From Metallyticus violacea (lineage: Eukaryota > Arthropoda > Insecta > Mantodea > Metallyticidae): a stretch of 64,000 nt of DNA. This document shows, one piece after another, positions 35,424 through 48,100 of this stretch. Every line of letters starts with the position of its first letter. Position 1 is the stretch's first letter. Below the pieces are notes generated by a model. The model was not told where the DNA came from. It did not search any database and saw only the letters and a program-made list of their open reading frames with translations. The position numbers and the translations under genes are program-made. The stretch lies in NCBI GenBank assembly GCA_030762175.1, contig CM060834.1, forward strand, positions 67,313,501 to 67,377,500, written 5' to 3'.

Positions 35424-37649
35424 CAAAGAATCTCGAAGAGAAAAAAAAAATATTTTTTCGAAGTTTGGAAACGTCGTTTGAATCACTTTTTTCCGTTCTT
35501 ATTTGAGATTACTGGTTCTCTTTCATTATAGTAGTTTGATAGCCTCAGAAAAGCATATTATGCACAAAGAATCACGAAAAGAAAAAAAAATTTTTTCGAA
35601 GTTTGGAAACTTCGTTAGAATCACTTTTTTTCCGTTCTTATTTGAGATAACTGGTTCTCTTTCATTATACTAGTTTGATAGCCTCAGAAATGCATATTAT
35701 GCGCAAAGAATCTCGAAAACAAAAAAGTTTTTTTTCGAAGTTAGGAAACTTCGTTAGAATCACTTTTTTTCCGTTCTTATTTGAGAAAACTGCTTCTCTT
35801 TCATTATACTAGTTTGATAGGCCCAGTAAAGCATATTATGCGCAAAGAATCTCGAAAAGAAAAAAATTTTTTTTCGAAGTTTGGAAACTTTGTTTGAATG
35901 ACTTTTTTTCCGTTCTTATTTGAGATAACTGGTTCTCTTTCATTATACTAGTTTGATAGCCTCAGTAAAGCCATATTATGCGCAAAGAATATGGAAAAGA
36001 AAAAAAATTTTTTTCGAAGTTTGGAAACTTCGTTAGAATCACTTTTTTTCCGTTCTTATGTGAGATAACTGGTTCTCTTTCCATATACTAGTTTGATAAC
36101 CTCAGAAAAGGATATTATGCGCAAAGAATCTCGAAAAGAAAAAAGTTTTTTTTCGAAGTTTGGAAACTTCATTTGAATCACTTTTTTTTCCGTTCTTATT
36201 TGAGATAACTGGTTCTCTTTCATTATATTAGTTTGATAGCGTCAGTAAAGCATATTATGCGCAAAGAACCTGGAAAAGAAAAAAAATTATTTTTGAAGTT
36301 TGGAAACTTCGTTAGAATCACTTTTTTCCGTTCTTAATTGAGATAACTGGTTCTCTTTCATTATACTAGTTTGATAGCCTCAGTAAAGCATATTATGCGC
36401 AAAGAATCTCGAAAAGAAAAAAGTTTTTTTTCGAAGTTTGGAAACTTCGTTTGAATCACTTTTTTTCCGTTGTTATTTGAGATAACTGGTTCTCTTTCAT
36501 TATACTAGTTTGATAGCCTCAGTAAAGCATATTATGCGCAAGGAATCTCGAAAAGAAAAAAAATTTTTTTCGAGGTTTGGAAACTTCGTTAGAATCACTT
36601 TTTTTCCGTTCTTATTTGAGATAACTGGTTCTCTTTCATTATACTAGTTTGATAGCCTCAGTAAAGCATATTATGCGCAAAGAATCTGGAAAAGAAAAAA
36701 GTTTTTTTCGAAGTTTGGAAACTTCTTTAGAATCACTTTTTTTCCGTTCTTATTTGAGATAACTGGTTCTCTTTCATTATACTAGTTTGATAGCCTCAGT
36801 AAAGCATATTATGCTCAAAGAATCTCGAAAAGAAAAAAAATTTTTTTCGAAGTTTGGAAACGTCGTTTGAATCACTTTTTTCCGTTCTTATTTGAGATTA
36901 CTGCTTCTCTTTCATTATACTAGTTTGATAGCCTCAGCAAAGCATATTATGCGCAAAGAATCTCGAAAAGAAAAAAAATTTTTTTCGAAGTGTGGAAACT
37001 TCGTTAGAATCACTTTTTTTCCGTTCTTATTTGAGATAACTGGTTCTCTTTCATTATACTAGTTTGATAGCCTCAGTAAAGCATATTATGCGCAAAGAAT
37101 CTCGAAAAGAAAAAAATTTTTTTTCGAAGTTTGGAAACGTCGTTTGAATCACTTTTTTCCGTTCTTATTTGAGATTACTGGTTCTCTTTCATTATAGTAG
37201 TTTGATAGCCTCAGAAAAGCATATTATGCACAAAGAATCTCGAAAAGAAAAAAAATTTATTTCGAAGTTTGGACACTTCGTTAGAATCACTTTTTTTCCG
37301 ATCTTATTTGAAATAACTGGTTCTCTTTCATTATACTAGTTTGATAGCCTCAGCAAAGAATATTATGCGCAAAGAATCTCGAAAAGAAAAAAAATTTTTT
37401 TCCAAGTTTGGAAACTTCGTTAGAATCACTTTTTTTCCGTTCTTATTTGAGATAACTGGTTCTCTTTCATTATACTAGTTTGATAGGCTCAGTAAAGCAT
37501 ATTATGCGCAAAGAATCTCGAAGAGAAAAAAAAAATATTTTTTCGAAGTTTGGAAACGTCGTTTGAATCACTTTTTTCCGTTCTTATTTGAGATTACTGG
37601 TTCTCTTTCATTATAGTAGTTTGATAGCCTCAGAAAAGCATATTATGCA
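35424..37649 (+). repeat. 16-mer HOR, unit 1 (2,226 bp)
   Basis: Sequence from 35,424 matches that 2,226 bp downstream. Shared private marks are the extra C in AAAGCCATATTATG (35,971 and 38,197), GTTAGGAAACTTCG, GCGCAAAGAACCTGG with AATTATTTTTGAAG, and CCAAGTTTGG (near 37,402 and 39,628). The unit ends with a CGAAGAG monomer near 37.5 kb. Confidence 0.8.
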
Positions 37650-39875
37650 CAAAGAATCTCGAAGAGAAAAAAAAAATATTTTTTCGAAGTTTGGAAACGT
37701 CGTTTGAATCACTTTTTTCCGTTCTTATTTGAGATTACTGGTTCTCTTTCATTATAGTAGTTTGATAGCCTCAGAAAAGCATATTATGCACAAAGAATCA
37801 CGAAAAGAAAAAAAAATTTTTTCGAAGTTTGGAAACTTCGTTAGAATCACTTTTTTTCCGTTCTTATTTGAGATAACTGGTTCTCTTTCATTATACTAGT
37901 TTGATAGCCTCAGAAAAGCATATTATGCGCAAAGAATCTCGAAAACAAAAAAGTTTTTTTTCGAAGTTAGGAAACTTCGTTAGAATCACTTTTTTTCCGT
38001 TCTTATTTGAGAAAACTGCTTCTCTTTCATTATACTAGTTTGATAGGCCCAGTAAAGCATATTATGCGCAAAGAATCTCGAAAAGAAAAAAATTTTTTTT
38101 CGAAGTTTGGAAACTTTGTTTGAATGACTTTTTTTCCGTTCTTATTTGAGATAACTGGTTCTCTTTCATTATACTAGTTTGATAGCCTCAGTAAAGCCAT
38201 ATTATGCGCAAAGAATATGGAAAAGAAAAAAAATTTTTTTCGAAGTTTGGAAACTTCGTTAGAATCACTTTTTTTCCGTTCTTATGTGAGATAACTGGTT
38301 CTCTTTCCATATACTAGTTTGATAACCTCAGAAAAGGATATTATGCGCAAAGAATCTCGAAAAGAAAAAAGTTTTTTTTCGAAGTTTGGAAACTTCATTT
38401 GAATCACTTTTTTTTCCGTTCTTATTTGAGATAACTGGTTCTCTTTCATTATATTAGTTTGATAGCGTCAGTAAAGCATATTATGCGCAAAGAACCTGGA
38501 AAAGAAAAAAAATTATTTTTGAAGTTTGGAAACTTCGTTAGAATCACTTTTTTCCGTTCTTAATTGAGATAACTGGTTCTCTTTCATTATACTAGTTTGA
38601 TAGCCTCAGTAAAGCATATTATGCGCAAAGAATCTCGAAAAGAAAAAAGTTTTTTTTCGAAGTTTGGAAACTTCGTTTGAATCACTTTTTTTCCGTTGTT
38701 ATTTGAGATAACTGGTTCTCTTTCATTATACTAGTTTGATAGCCTCAGTAAAGCATATTATGCGCAAGGAATCTCGAAAAGAAAAAAAATTTTTTTCGAG
38801 GTTTGGAAACTTCGTTAGAATCACTTTTTTTCCGTTCTTATTTGAGATAACTGGTTCTCTTTCATTATACTAGTTTGATAGCCTCAGTAAAGCATATTAT
38901 GCGCAAAGAATCTGGAAAAGAAAAAATTTTTTTTTCGAAGTTTGGAAACTTCTTTAGAATCACTTTTTTTCCGTTCTTATTTGAGATAACTGGTTCTCTT
39001 TCATTATACTAGTTTGATAGCCTCAGTAAAGCATATTATGCTCAAAGAATCTCGAAAAGAAAAAAAATTTTTTTCGAAGTTTGGAAACGTCGTTTGAATC
39101 ACTATTTTCCGTTCTTATTTGAGATTACTGCTTCTCTTTCATTATACTAGTTTGATAGCCTCAGCAAAGCATATTATGCGCAAAGAATCTCGAAAAGAAA
39201 AAAAATGTTTTTCGAAGTTTGGAAACTTCGTTAGAATCACTTTTTTTCCGTTCTTATTTGAGATAACTGGTTCTCTTTCATTATACTAGTTTGATAGCCT
39301 CAGTAAAGCATATTATGCGCAAAGAATCTCGAAAAGAAAAAAATTTTTTTTCGAAGTTTGGAAACGTCGTTTGAATCACTTTTTTCCGTTCTTATTTGAG
39401 ATTACTGGTTCTCTTTCATTATAGTAGTTTGATAGCCTCAGAAAAGCATATTATGCACAAAGAATCTCGAAAAGAAAAAAAATTTTTTTCGAAGTTTGGA
39501 CACTTCGTTAGAATCACTTTTTTTCCGATCTTATTTGAAATAACTGGTTCTCTTTCATTATACTAGTTTGATAGCCTCAGCAAAGAATATTATGCGCAAA
39601 GAATCTCGAAAAGAAAAAAAATTTTTTTCCAAGTTTGGAAACTTCGTTAGAATCACTTTTTTTCCGTTCTTATTTGAGATAACTGGTTCTCTTTCATTAT
39701 ACTAGTTTGATAGGCTCAGTAAAGCATATTATGCGCAAAGAATCTCGAAGAGAAAAAAAAAATATTTTTTCGAAGTTTGGAAACGTCGTTTGAATCACTT
39801 TTTTCCGTTCTTATTTGAGATTACTTGTTCTCTTTCATTATAGTAGTTTGATAGCCTCAGAAAAGCATATTATGC
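37650..39875 (+). repeat. 16-mer HOR, unit 2
   Basis: This is the tandem partner of 35,424-37,649. The junction lies inside a monomer whose head is GCACAAAG type and whose remainder is CGAAGAG type, so two CGAAGAG monomers stand side by side (near 37,520 and 37,660). Small differences are CACTATTTTCC near 39,103, AAAATGTTTTTCG near 39,205 and TTACTTGTTC near 39,823. Confidence 0.8.
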
Positions 39876-40675
39876 ACAAAGAATCACGAAAAGAAAAAAA
39901 AATTTTTTCGAAGTTTGGAAACTTCGTTAGAATCACTTTTTTTCCGTTCTTATTTGAGAAAACTGCTTCTCTTTCATTATAATAGTTTGATAGGCCCAGT
40001 AAAGCATATTATGCGCAAAGAATCTCTAAAAGAAAAAAATTTTTTTTCGAAGTTTGGAAACTTTGTTTGAATGACTTTTTTTCCGTTCTTATTTGAGATA
40101 ACTGGTTCTCTTTCATTATACTAGTTTGATAGCCTCAGTAAAGCATATTATGCGCAAAGAATATGGAAAAGAAGAAAAATTTTTTTCGAAGTTTGGAAAC
40201 TTTGTTAGAATCACTTTTTTTCCGTTCTTATGTGAGATAACTGGTTCTCTTTCCATATATAAGTTTGATAACCTCAGAAAAGGATATTATGCGCAAAGAA
40301 TCTCGAAAAGAAAAAAGTTTTTTTTCGAGGTTTGGAAACTTCATTTGAATCACTTTTTTTTCCGTTCTTATTTGAGATAACTGGTTCTCTTTCATTATAT
40401 TAGTTTGATAGCGTCAGTAAAGCATATTATGCGCAAAGAACCTGGAAAAGAAAAAAAAAATTTTTTCGAAGTTTGGAAACTTCGTTAGAATCACTTTTTT
40501 CCATTCTTATTTGAGATAACTGGTTCTCTTTCATTATACTAGTTTGATAGCCTCAGTAAAGCATATTATGCGCAAAGAATCTCGAAAAGAAAAAATTTTT
40601 TTTCGAAGTTTGGAAACTTCCTTAGAATCACTTTTTTTCCATTCTTATTTGAGATAACTTGTTCTCTTTCATTAT
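39876..40675 (+). repeat. Start of mosaic patch
   Basis: The right-domain order continues but with losses. The GAAAACAAAAAAG monomer is fused to the CACAAAGAATCACG one near 39.9 kb, and the anchor trimer near 40.1-40.5 kb has private changes (GAAGAAAAATT, CCATATATAAG and CGAGG in its second member). Toward 40.6 kb CCATTCTTATTTG and ATAACTTGTTC tails appear, leading to the private family that follows. Confidence 0.6.
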
Positions 40676-41230
40676 ACTTGTTTGATAGCCTTAGACAAGC
40701 ATATTATGCGCAAAGAATCACGAAAAGAAAAAAATTTTTTTTCGAAGTTTGGAAACTTCGTTAGAATCACTTTTTTTCCGTTCTTATTTAAGATTACTGG
40801 TTCTCTTTCATTATACTAGTTTAATAGCCTCAGACAAGCATATTATGCGCAAAGAATCTCGAAAAGAAAAAAATTTTTTTTCGAAGTTTGGAAACTTCGT
40901 TAGAATCACTTTTTTTCCGTTCTTATTTGAGATAACTTGTTCTCTTTCATTATACTAGTTTGATAGCCTTAGACAAGCATATTATGCGCAAAGAATCTCG
41001 AAAAGAAAAAAATTTTTTTTCGAAGTTTGGAATCTTCCTTAGAATCACTTTTTTTCCATTCTTATTTGAGATAACTTGTTCTCTTTCATTATACTAGTTT
41101 GATAGCCTTAGACAAGCATATTATGCGCAAAGAATCTCGAAAAGAAAAAAATTTTTTTTCGAAGTTTGGAAACGTCGTTTGAATCACTTTTTTCCGTTCT
41201 TATTTGAGATTACTGGTTCTCTTTCATTAT
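40676..41230 (+). repeat. Private four-monomer family (AGACAAGC)
   Basis: Four consecutive monomers (starts 40,676, 40,814, 40,954 and 41,093) carry AGACAAGCATATT, three of them with GCCTTAGAC. Three of the tails around them read ATAACTTGTTC. I saw this variant nowhere else in the window. The set looks like a short local amplification by single-monomer duplication, unlike the larger HOR units around it. The last of the four joins a right-domain AAACGTCG / GATTAC tail. Confidence 0.75.
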
Positions 41231-42203
41231 AGTAGTTTGATAGCCTCAGAAAAGCATATTATGCACAAAGAATCTCGAAAAGAAAAAAATTTTTTTTCGA
41301 AGTTTGGACACTTCGTTAGAATCACTTTTTTTCCGATCTTATTTGAAATAACTGATTGTCTTTCATTATACTAGTTTGATAGCCTCAGCAAAGCATATTA
41401 TGCGCAAAGAATCTCGAAAAGAAAAAAATTTTTTTCGAAGTTTGGAAACTTCGTTAGAATCACTTTTTTTCCGTTCTTATTTGAGATAACTGGTTCTCTT
41501 TCATTATACTAGTTTGATAGCCTCAGTAAAGCATATTATGCGCAAAGAATATGGAAAAGAAAAAAAATTTTTTTCGAAGTTTGGAAACTTCGTTAGAATC
41601 ACTTTTTTTCCGTTCTTATGTGAGATAACTGGTTCTCTTTCCTTATACTAGTTTGATAACCTCAGAAAAGGATATTATGCGCAAAGAATCTCGAAAAGAA
41701 AAAAGTTTTTTTTCGAAGTTTGGAAACTTCGTTTGAATCACTTTTTTTTCCGTTCTTATTTGAGATAACTGGTTCTCTTTCATTATATTAGTTTGATAGC
41801 GTCAGTAAAGCATATTATGCGCAAAGAATCTGGAAAAGAAAAAAAAATTTTTTCGAAGTTTGGAAACTTCGTTAGAATCACTTTTTTTCCGATCTTATTT
41901 GAGATAACTGGTTCTCTTTCATTATACTAGTTTGATAGCCTCAGCAAAGCATATTATGCGCAAAGAATCTCGAAAAGAAAAAAAATTTTTTTCGAAGTTT
42001 GGAAACTTCGTTAGAATCACTTTTTTTCCGTTCTTATTTGAGATATCTGGTTCTCTTTCATTATACTAGTTTGATAGACTCAGCAAAGAATATTATGCGC
42101 AAAGAATCTCGAAAAGAAAAAAAAATTTTTTCGAAGTTTGGAAACTTCGTTAGAATCACTTTTTTTCCGTTCTTATTTGAGATAACTGGTTCTCTTTCAT
42201 TAT
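41231..42203 (+). repeat. 2,219-bp repeat, copy 1
   Basis: From about 41,120 to 42,204 the sequence matches 43,339-44,423 at an offset of 2,219, including ACTGATTGTC (near 41,351 and 43,571), CCGATC (41,333 and 43,552) and AGATATCTGG. It carries the anchor trimer with TTTCCTTATACTAG. It stops exactly where the connector block begins, while the second copy instead continues into a CGAAGAG monomer. Confidence 0.75.
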
Positions 42204-42618
42204 ACTAGTTTGATAGCGGTAGAAAAGGATATTATGCGCAAAGAATCTCGAAAAGAAAAAAAAATTTTTCGAAGTTTGGAAACTTCATTAGAATAACTTT
42301 TTTTCCGTTCTTATTCGAGATAACTGGTTCTCTTTCATTATACTAGTTTGATAGCCTCAGAAAAGCATATTATGCGCAAAGAATCTCGAAAAGAAAAAAA
42401 TTTTTTTCGAAGTTTGGAAACTACATTAGAATCACTTTTTTTCCGTTCTTATTCGAGATAACTGGTTCGCTTTCATTATACTAATTTGATAGCCTCAGAA
42501 AAGCATATTATGCGCAAAGAATCTCGAAAATAAAAAAAATTTTTTTTGTAGTTTGGAAACTTCGTTAGAATCACTTTTTTTCCGTTCTTATTTGAGATAA
42601 CTGGTTCTCTTTCATTAT
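42204..42618 (+). repeat. Three-monomer connector block, copy 3
   Basis: This has the same ordered variants as 3,749 and 14,565: a GCGGTAG start (GCTGTAG on the left), TTCATTAGAATAAC with TTATTCGAG, CTACATTAG with GGTTCGCTTTC, then ACTAATTTG and TTTTGTAGTTTGG. It is followed by the CATATGATG monomer, as on the left. It lacks the extra A of the left copies. This is left-domain material inside the right domain. Confidence 0.8.
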
Positions 42619-44699
42619 ACTAGTTTGATAGCCTCAGTAAAGCATATGATGCGCAAAGAATCTCGAAAAGAAAAAAATTTTTTTTCCAAGTTTGGAAACT
42701 TCCTTAGAATCACTTTTTTTCCGTTCTTATTTGAGATAACTGGTTCTCTTTCATTATACTAGTTTGATAGCCTCAGTAAAGCATATTATGCGCAAAGAAT
42801 CTGGAAAAGAAAAAAAAATTTTTTCGAAGTTTGGAAACGTCGTTTGAATCACTTTTTTCGGTTCTTATTTGAGATTACTGCTTCTCTTTCATTATAGTAG
42901 TTTGATAGCCTCAGAAAAGCATATTATGGTCAAAGAATCTCGAAAAGAAAAAAAATTTTTTTCGAAGTTTGGAAACGTCGTTTGAATCACTTTTTTCCGT
43001 TCTTATTTGAGATTACTGGTTCTCTTTCATTATAGTAGAATGATAGCCTCAGAAAAGCATATTATGCACAAAGAATATCGAAAAGAAAAAAAATTTTTTT
43101 GGAAGTTTGGAAACTTCGTTAGAATCACTTTTATTCCGTTCTTATTTGAGATAACTGGTTCTCTTTCATTATACTAGTTTGATAGCCTCAGTAAAGCATA
43201 TTATGCGCAAAGAATCTCGAAAAGAAAAAAGTTTTTTTTTGAAGTTTGGAAACTTCGTTAGAATCACTTTTTTTCCGTTCTTATTTGAGATAACTGGTTC
43301 TCTTTCATTATACTAGTTTGATAGGCTCAGTAAAGCATATTATGCGCAAAGAATCTCGAAAAGAAAAAAATTTTTTTTCGAAGTTTGGAAACGTCGTTTG
43401 AATCACTTTTTTCCGTTCTTATTTGAGATTACTGGTTCTCTTTCATTATAGTAGTTTGATAGCCTCAGAAAAGCATATTATGCACAAAGAATCTCGAAAA
43501 GAAAAAAAAATTTTTTCGTAGTTTGGACACTTCGTTAGAATCACTTTTTTTCCGATCTTATTTGAAATAACTGATTGTCTTTCATTATACTAGTTTGATA
43601 GCCTCAGCAAAGCATATTATGCGCAAAGAATCTCGAAAAGAAAAAAATTTTTTTCGAAGTTTGGAAACTTCGTTAGAATCACTTTTTTTCCGTTCTTATT
43701 TGAGATAACTGGTTCTCTTTCATTATACTAGTTTGATAGCCTCAGTAAAGCATATTATGCGCAAAGAATATGGGAAAGAAAAAAAATTTTTTTCGAAGTT
43801 TGGAAACTTCGTTAGAATCACTTTTTTTCCGTTCTTATGTGAGATAACTGGTTCTCTTTCCTTATACTAGTTTGATAACCTCAGAAAAGGATATTATGCG
43901 CAAAGAATCTCGAAAAGAAAAAAGTTTTTTTTCGAAGTATGGAAACTTCGTTTGAATCACTTTTTTTTCCGTTCTTATTTGAGATAACTGGTTCTCTTTC
44001 ATTATATTAGTTTGATAGCGTCAGTAAAGCATATTATGCGCAAAGAATCTGGGAAAGAAAAAAAAATTTTTTCGAAGTTTGGAAACTTCGTTAGAATCAC
44101 TTTTTTTCCGATCTTATTTGAGATAACTGGTTCTCTTTCATTATACTAGTTTGATAGCCTCAGCAAAGCATATTATGCGCAAAGAATCTCGAAAGGTAAA
44201 AAAATTTTTTTCGAAGTTTGGAAACTTCGTTAGAATCACTTTTTTTCCGTTCTTATTTGAGATATCTGGTTCTCTTTCATTATACTAGTTTGATAGACTC
44301 AGCAAAGAATATTATGCGCAAAGAATCACGAAAAGAAAAAAAAATTTTTTCGAAGTTTGGAAACTTCGTTAGAATCACTTTTTTTCCGTTCTTATTTGAG
44401 ATAACTGGTTCTCTTTCATTATACTAGTTTGATAGGCTCAGTAAAGCATATTATGCGCAAAGAATCTCGAAGAGAAAAAAAAATTTTTTCGAAGTTTGGA
44501 TACGTCGTTTGAATCACTTTTTTCCGTTCTTATTTGAGATAACTGGTTCTCTTTCATTATACTAGTTTGTTAGCCTCAGTAAAGCATATTATGCGCAAAG
44601 AATCTCGAAAAGAAAAAAAATTTTTTTCGAAGTTTGGAAACTTCCTTAGAATCACATTTTTTCCGTTCTTATTCGAGATAACTGGTTCTCTTTCATTAT
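42619..44699 (+). repeat. Mosaic segment with 2,219-bp repeat, copy 2
   Basis: After the CATATGATG monomer come right-domain types (ACTGCTTC, TATGGTCAAAG near 42,927, TAGTAGAATGATAG near 43,033). From about 43,339 the sequence repeats 41,120-42,204. Private changes are CGTAGTTTGGACAC near 43,517, TATGGGAAAG near 43,770, AGTATGG near 43,937, TGGGAAAG near 44,050 and CGAAAGGTAAAA near 44,192. It ends with CGAAGAG and TTTGTTAGCC monomers. Confidence 0.65.
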
Positions 44700-45114
44700 A
44701 CTAGTTTGATAGCGGTAGAAAAGGATATTATGCGCAAAGAATCTCGAAATGAAAAAAAAAATTTTTCGAAGTTTGGAAACTTCATTAGAATAACTTTTTT
44801 TCCGTTCTTATTCGAGATAACTGGTTCTCTTTCATTATACTAGTTTGATAGCCTCAGAAAAGCATATTATGCGCAAAGAATCTCGAAAAGAAAAAAATTT
44901 TTTTCGAAGTTTGGAAACTACATTAGAATCACTTTTTTTCCGTTCTTATTCGAGATAACTGGTTCGCTTTCATTATACTAATTTGATAGCCTCGGAAAAG
45001 CATATTATGCGCAAAGAATCTCGAAAAGAAAAAAAATTTTTTTTGTAGTTGGAAACTTCGTTAGAATCACTTTTTTTCCGTTCTTATTTGAGATAACTGG
45101 TTCTCTTTCATTAT
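44700..45114 (+). repeat. Three-monomer connector block, copy 4
   Basis: This repeats the block at 42,204 at an offset of 2,496, with the GCGGTAG start, CGAAATG head, CCTCGGAAAAG near 44,992 and a one-base loss in TTTTGTAGTTGG near 45,043. The CATATGATG monomer follows again. It was probably copied together with its neighbours in the local duplication. Confidence 0.8.
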
Positions 45115-48100
45115 ACTAGTTTGATAGCCTCAGTAAAGCATATGATGCGCAAAGAATCTCGAAAAGAAAAAAATTTTTTTTCCAAGTTTGGAAACTTCCT
45201 TAGAATCACTTTTTTTCCGTTCTTATTTGAGATAACTGGTTCTCTTTCATTATACTAGTTTGATAGCCTCAGTAAAGCATATAATGCGCAAAGAATCTGG
45301 AAAAGAAAAAAATTTTTTTTCGAAGTTTGGAAACTTCGTTTGAATCACTTTTTTTCCGTTGTTATTTGAGATAACTGGTTCTCTTTCATTATACTAGTTT
45401 GATAGCCTCAGTAAAGCATATTATGCGCAAGGAATCTCGAAAAGAAAAAAAATTTTTTTCGAGGTTTGGAACCTTCTTTAGAATCACTTTTTTTCCGTTC
45501 TCATTTGAGATAACTGGTTCTCTTTCATTATACTAGTTTGATAGCCTCAGTAAAGCATATTATGCTCAAAGAATCTCGAAAAGAAAAAAAATTTTTTTCG
45601 AAGTTTGGAAACGTCGTTTGAATCACTTTTTTCCGTTCTTATTTGAGATTACTGCTTCTCTTTCATTATACTAGTTTGATAGCCTCAGCAAAGCATATTA
45701 TGCGCAAAGAATCTCGAAAAAAAAAAAATTTTTTTCGAAGTTTGGAAACTTCGTTAGAATCACTTTTTTTCCGTTCTTATTTGAGATAACTGGTTCTCTT
45801 TCATTATACTAGTTTGATAGCCTCAGTAAAGCATATTATGCGCAAAGAACCTGGAAAAGAAAAAAAATTATTTTTGAAGTTTGGAAACTTCGTTAGAATC
45901 ACTTTTTTCCGTTCTTAATTGAGATAACTGGTTCTCTTTCATTATACTAGTTTGATAGCCTCAGTAAAGCATATTATGCGCAAAGAATCTCGAAAAGAAA
46001 AAAGTTTTTTTTCGAAGTTTGGAAACTTCGTTTGAATCACTTTTTTTCCGTTGTTATTTGAGATAACGGGTTCTCTTTCATTATACTAGTTTGATAGCCT
46101 CAGTAAAGCATATTATGCGCAAGGAATCTCGAAAAGAAAAAAAATTTTTTTCGAGGTTTGGAAACTTCATTAGAATCACTTTTTTTCCGTTCTTATTTGA
46201 GATAACTGGTTCTCTTTCATTATACTAGTTTGATAGCCTCAGTAAAGCATATTATGCGCAAAGAATCTGGAAAAGAAAAAAGTTTTTTTTCGAAGTTTGG
46301 AAACTTCTTTAGAATCACTTTTTTTCCGTTCTTATTTGAGATAACTGGTTCTCTTTCATTATACTAGTTTGATAGCCTCAGTAAAGCATATTATGCTCAA
46401 AGAATCTCGAAAAGAAAAAAAATTTTTTTCGAAGTTTGGAAACGTCGTTTGAATCACTTTTTTCCGTTCTTATTTGAGATTACTGCTTCTCTTTCATTAT
46501 ACTAGTTTGATAGCCTCAGCAAAGCATATTATGCGCAAAGAATCTCGAAAAGAAAAAAAATTTTTTTCGAAGTTTGGAAACTTCGTTAGAATCACTTTTT
46601 TTCCCTTCTTATTTGAGATAACTGGTTCTCTTTCATTATACTAGTTTGATAGCCTCAGTAAAGCATATTATGCGCAAAGAATCTGGAAAAGAAAAAAGTT
46701 TTTTTTCGAAGTTTGGAAACTTCTTTAGAATCACTTTTTTTCCGTTCTTATTTGAGATAACTGGTTCTCTTTCATTATACTAGTTTGATAGCCTCAGTAA
46801 AGCATATTATGCTCAAAGAATCTCGAAAAGAAAAAACATTTTTTTCGAAGTTTGGAAACGTCGTTTGAATCACTTTTTTCCGTTCTTATTTGAGATTACT
46901 GCTTCTCTTTCATTATACTAGTTTGATAGCCTCAGCAAAGCATATTATGCGCAAAGAATCTCGAAAAGAAAAAAAATTTTTTTCGAAGTTTGGAAACTTC
47001 GTTAGAATCACTTTTTTTCCGTTCTTATTTGAGATAACTGGTTCTCTTTCATTATACTAGTTTGATAGCCTCAGAAAAGCATATTATGCGCAAAGAATCT
47101 CGAAAACAAAAAAGTTTTTTTTGGAAGTTTGGAAACTTCGTTAGAATCACTTTTTTTCCGTTCTTATTTGAGAAAACTGCTTCTCTTTCATTATACTAGT
47201 TTGATAGGCCCAGTAAAGCATATTATGCGCAAAGAATCTCGAAAAGAAAAAAATTTTTTTTCGAAGTTTGGAAACTTTGTTTGAATGACTTTTTTTCCGT
47301 TCTTATTTGAGATAACTGGTTCTCTTTCATTATACTAGTTTGATAGCCTCAGTAAAGCATATTATGCGCAAAGAATATGGAAAAGAAAAAAAATTTTTTT
47401 CGAAGTTTGGAAACTTCGTTAGAATCACTTTTTTTCCGTTCTTATGTGAGATAACTGGTTCTCTTTCCATATACTAGTTTGATAACCTCAGAAAAGGATA
47501 TTATGCGCAAAGAATCTCGAAAAGAAAAAAGTTTTTTTTCGAAGTTTGGAAACTTCATTTGAATCACTTTTTTTTCCGTTCTTATTTGAGATAACTGGTT
47601 CTCTTTCATTATATTAGTTTGATAGCGTCAGTAAAGCATATTATGCGCAAAGAACCTGGAAAAGAAAAAAAATTATTTTTGAAGTTTGGAAACTTCGTTA
47701 GAATCACTTTTTTCCGTTCTTAATTGAGATAACTGGTTCTCTTTCATTATACTAGTTTGATAGCCTCAGTAAAGCATATTATGCGCAAAGAATCTCGAAA
47801 AGAAAAAAGTTTTTTTTCGAAGTTTGGAAACTTCGTTTGAATCACTTTTTTTCCGTTGTTATTTGAGATAACTGGTTCTCTTTCATTATACTAGTTTGAT
47901 AGCCTCAGTAAAGCATATTATGCGCAAGGAATCTCGAAAATAAAAAAAATATTTTTCGAGGTTTGGAACCTTCTTTAGAATCACTTTTTTTCCGTTCTTA
48001 TTTGAGATAACTGGTTCTCTTTCATTATACTAGTTTGATAGCCTCAGTAAAGCATATTATGCTCAAAGAATCTCGAAAAGAAAAAAAATTTTTTTCGAAG

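Noticed and set aside
40126..44427. Open frames of 69-84 codons at 40,126, 40,749, 41,999 and 44,218
   Set aside because: All lie wholly within monomers and translate the same few peptides. Length varies with one-base run changes, as expected for noncoding repeats.
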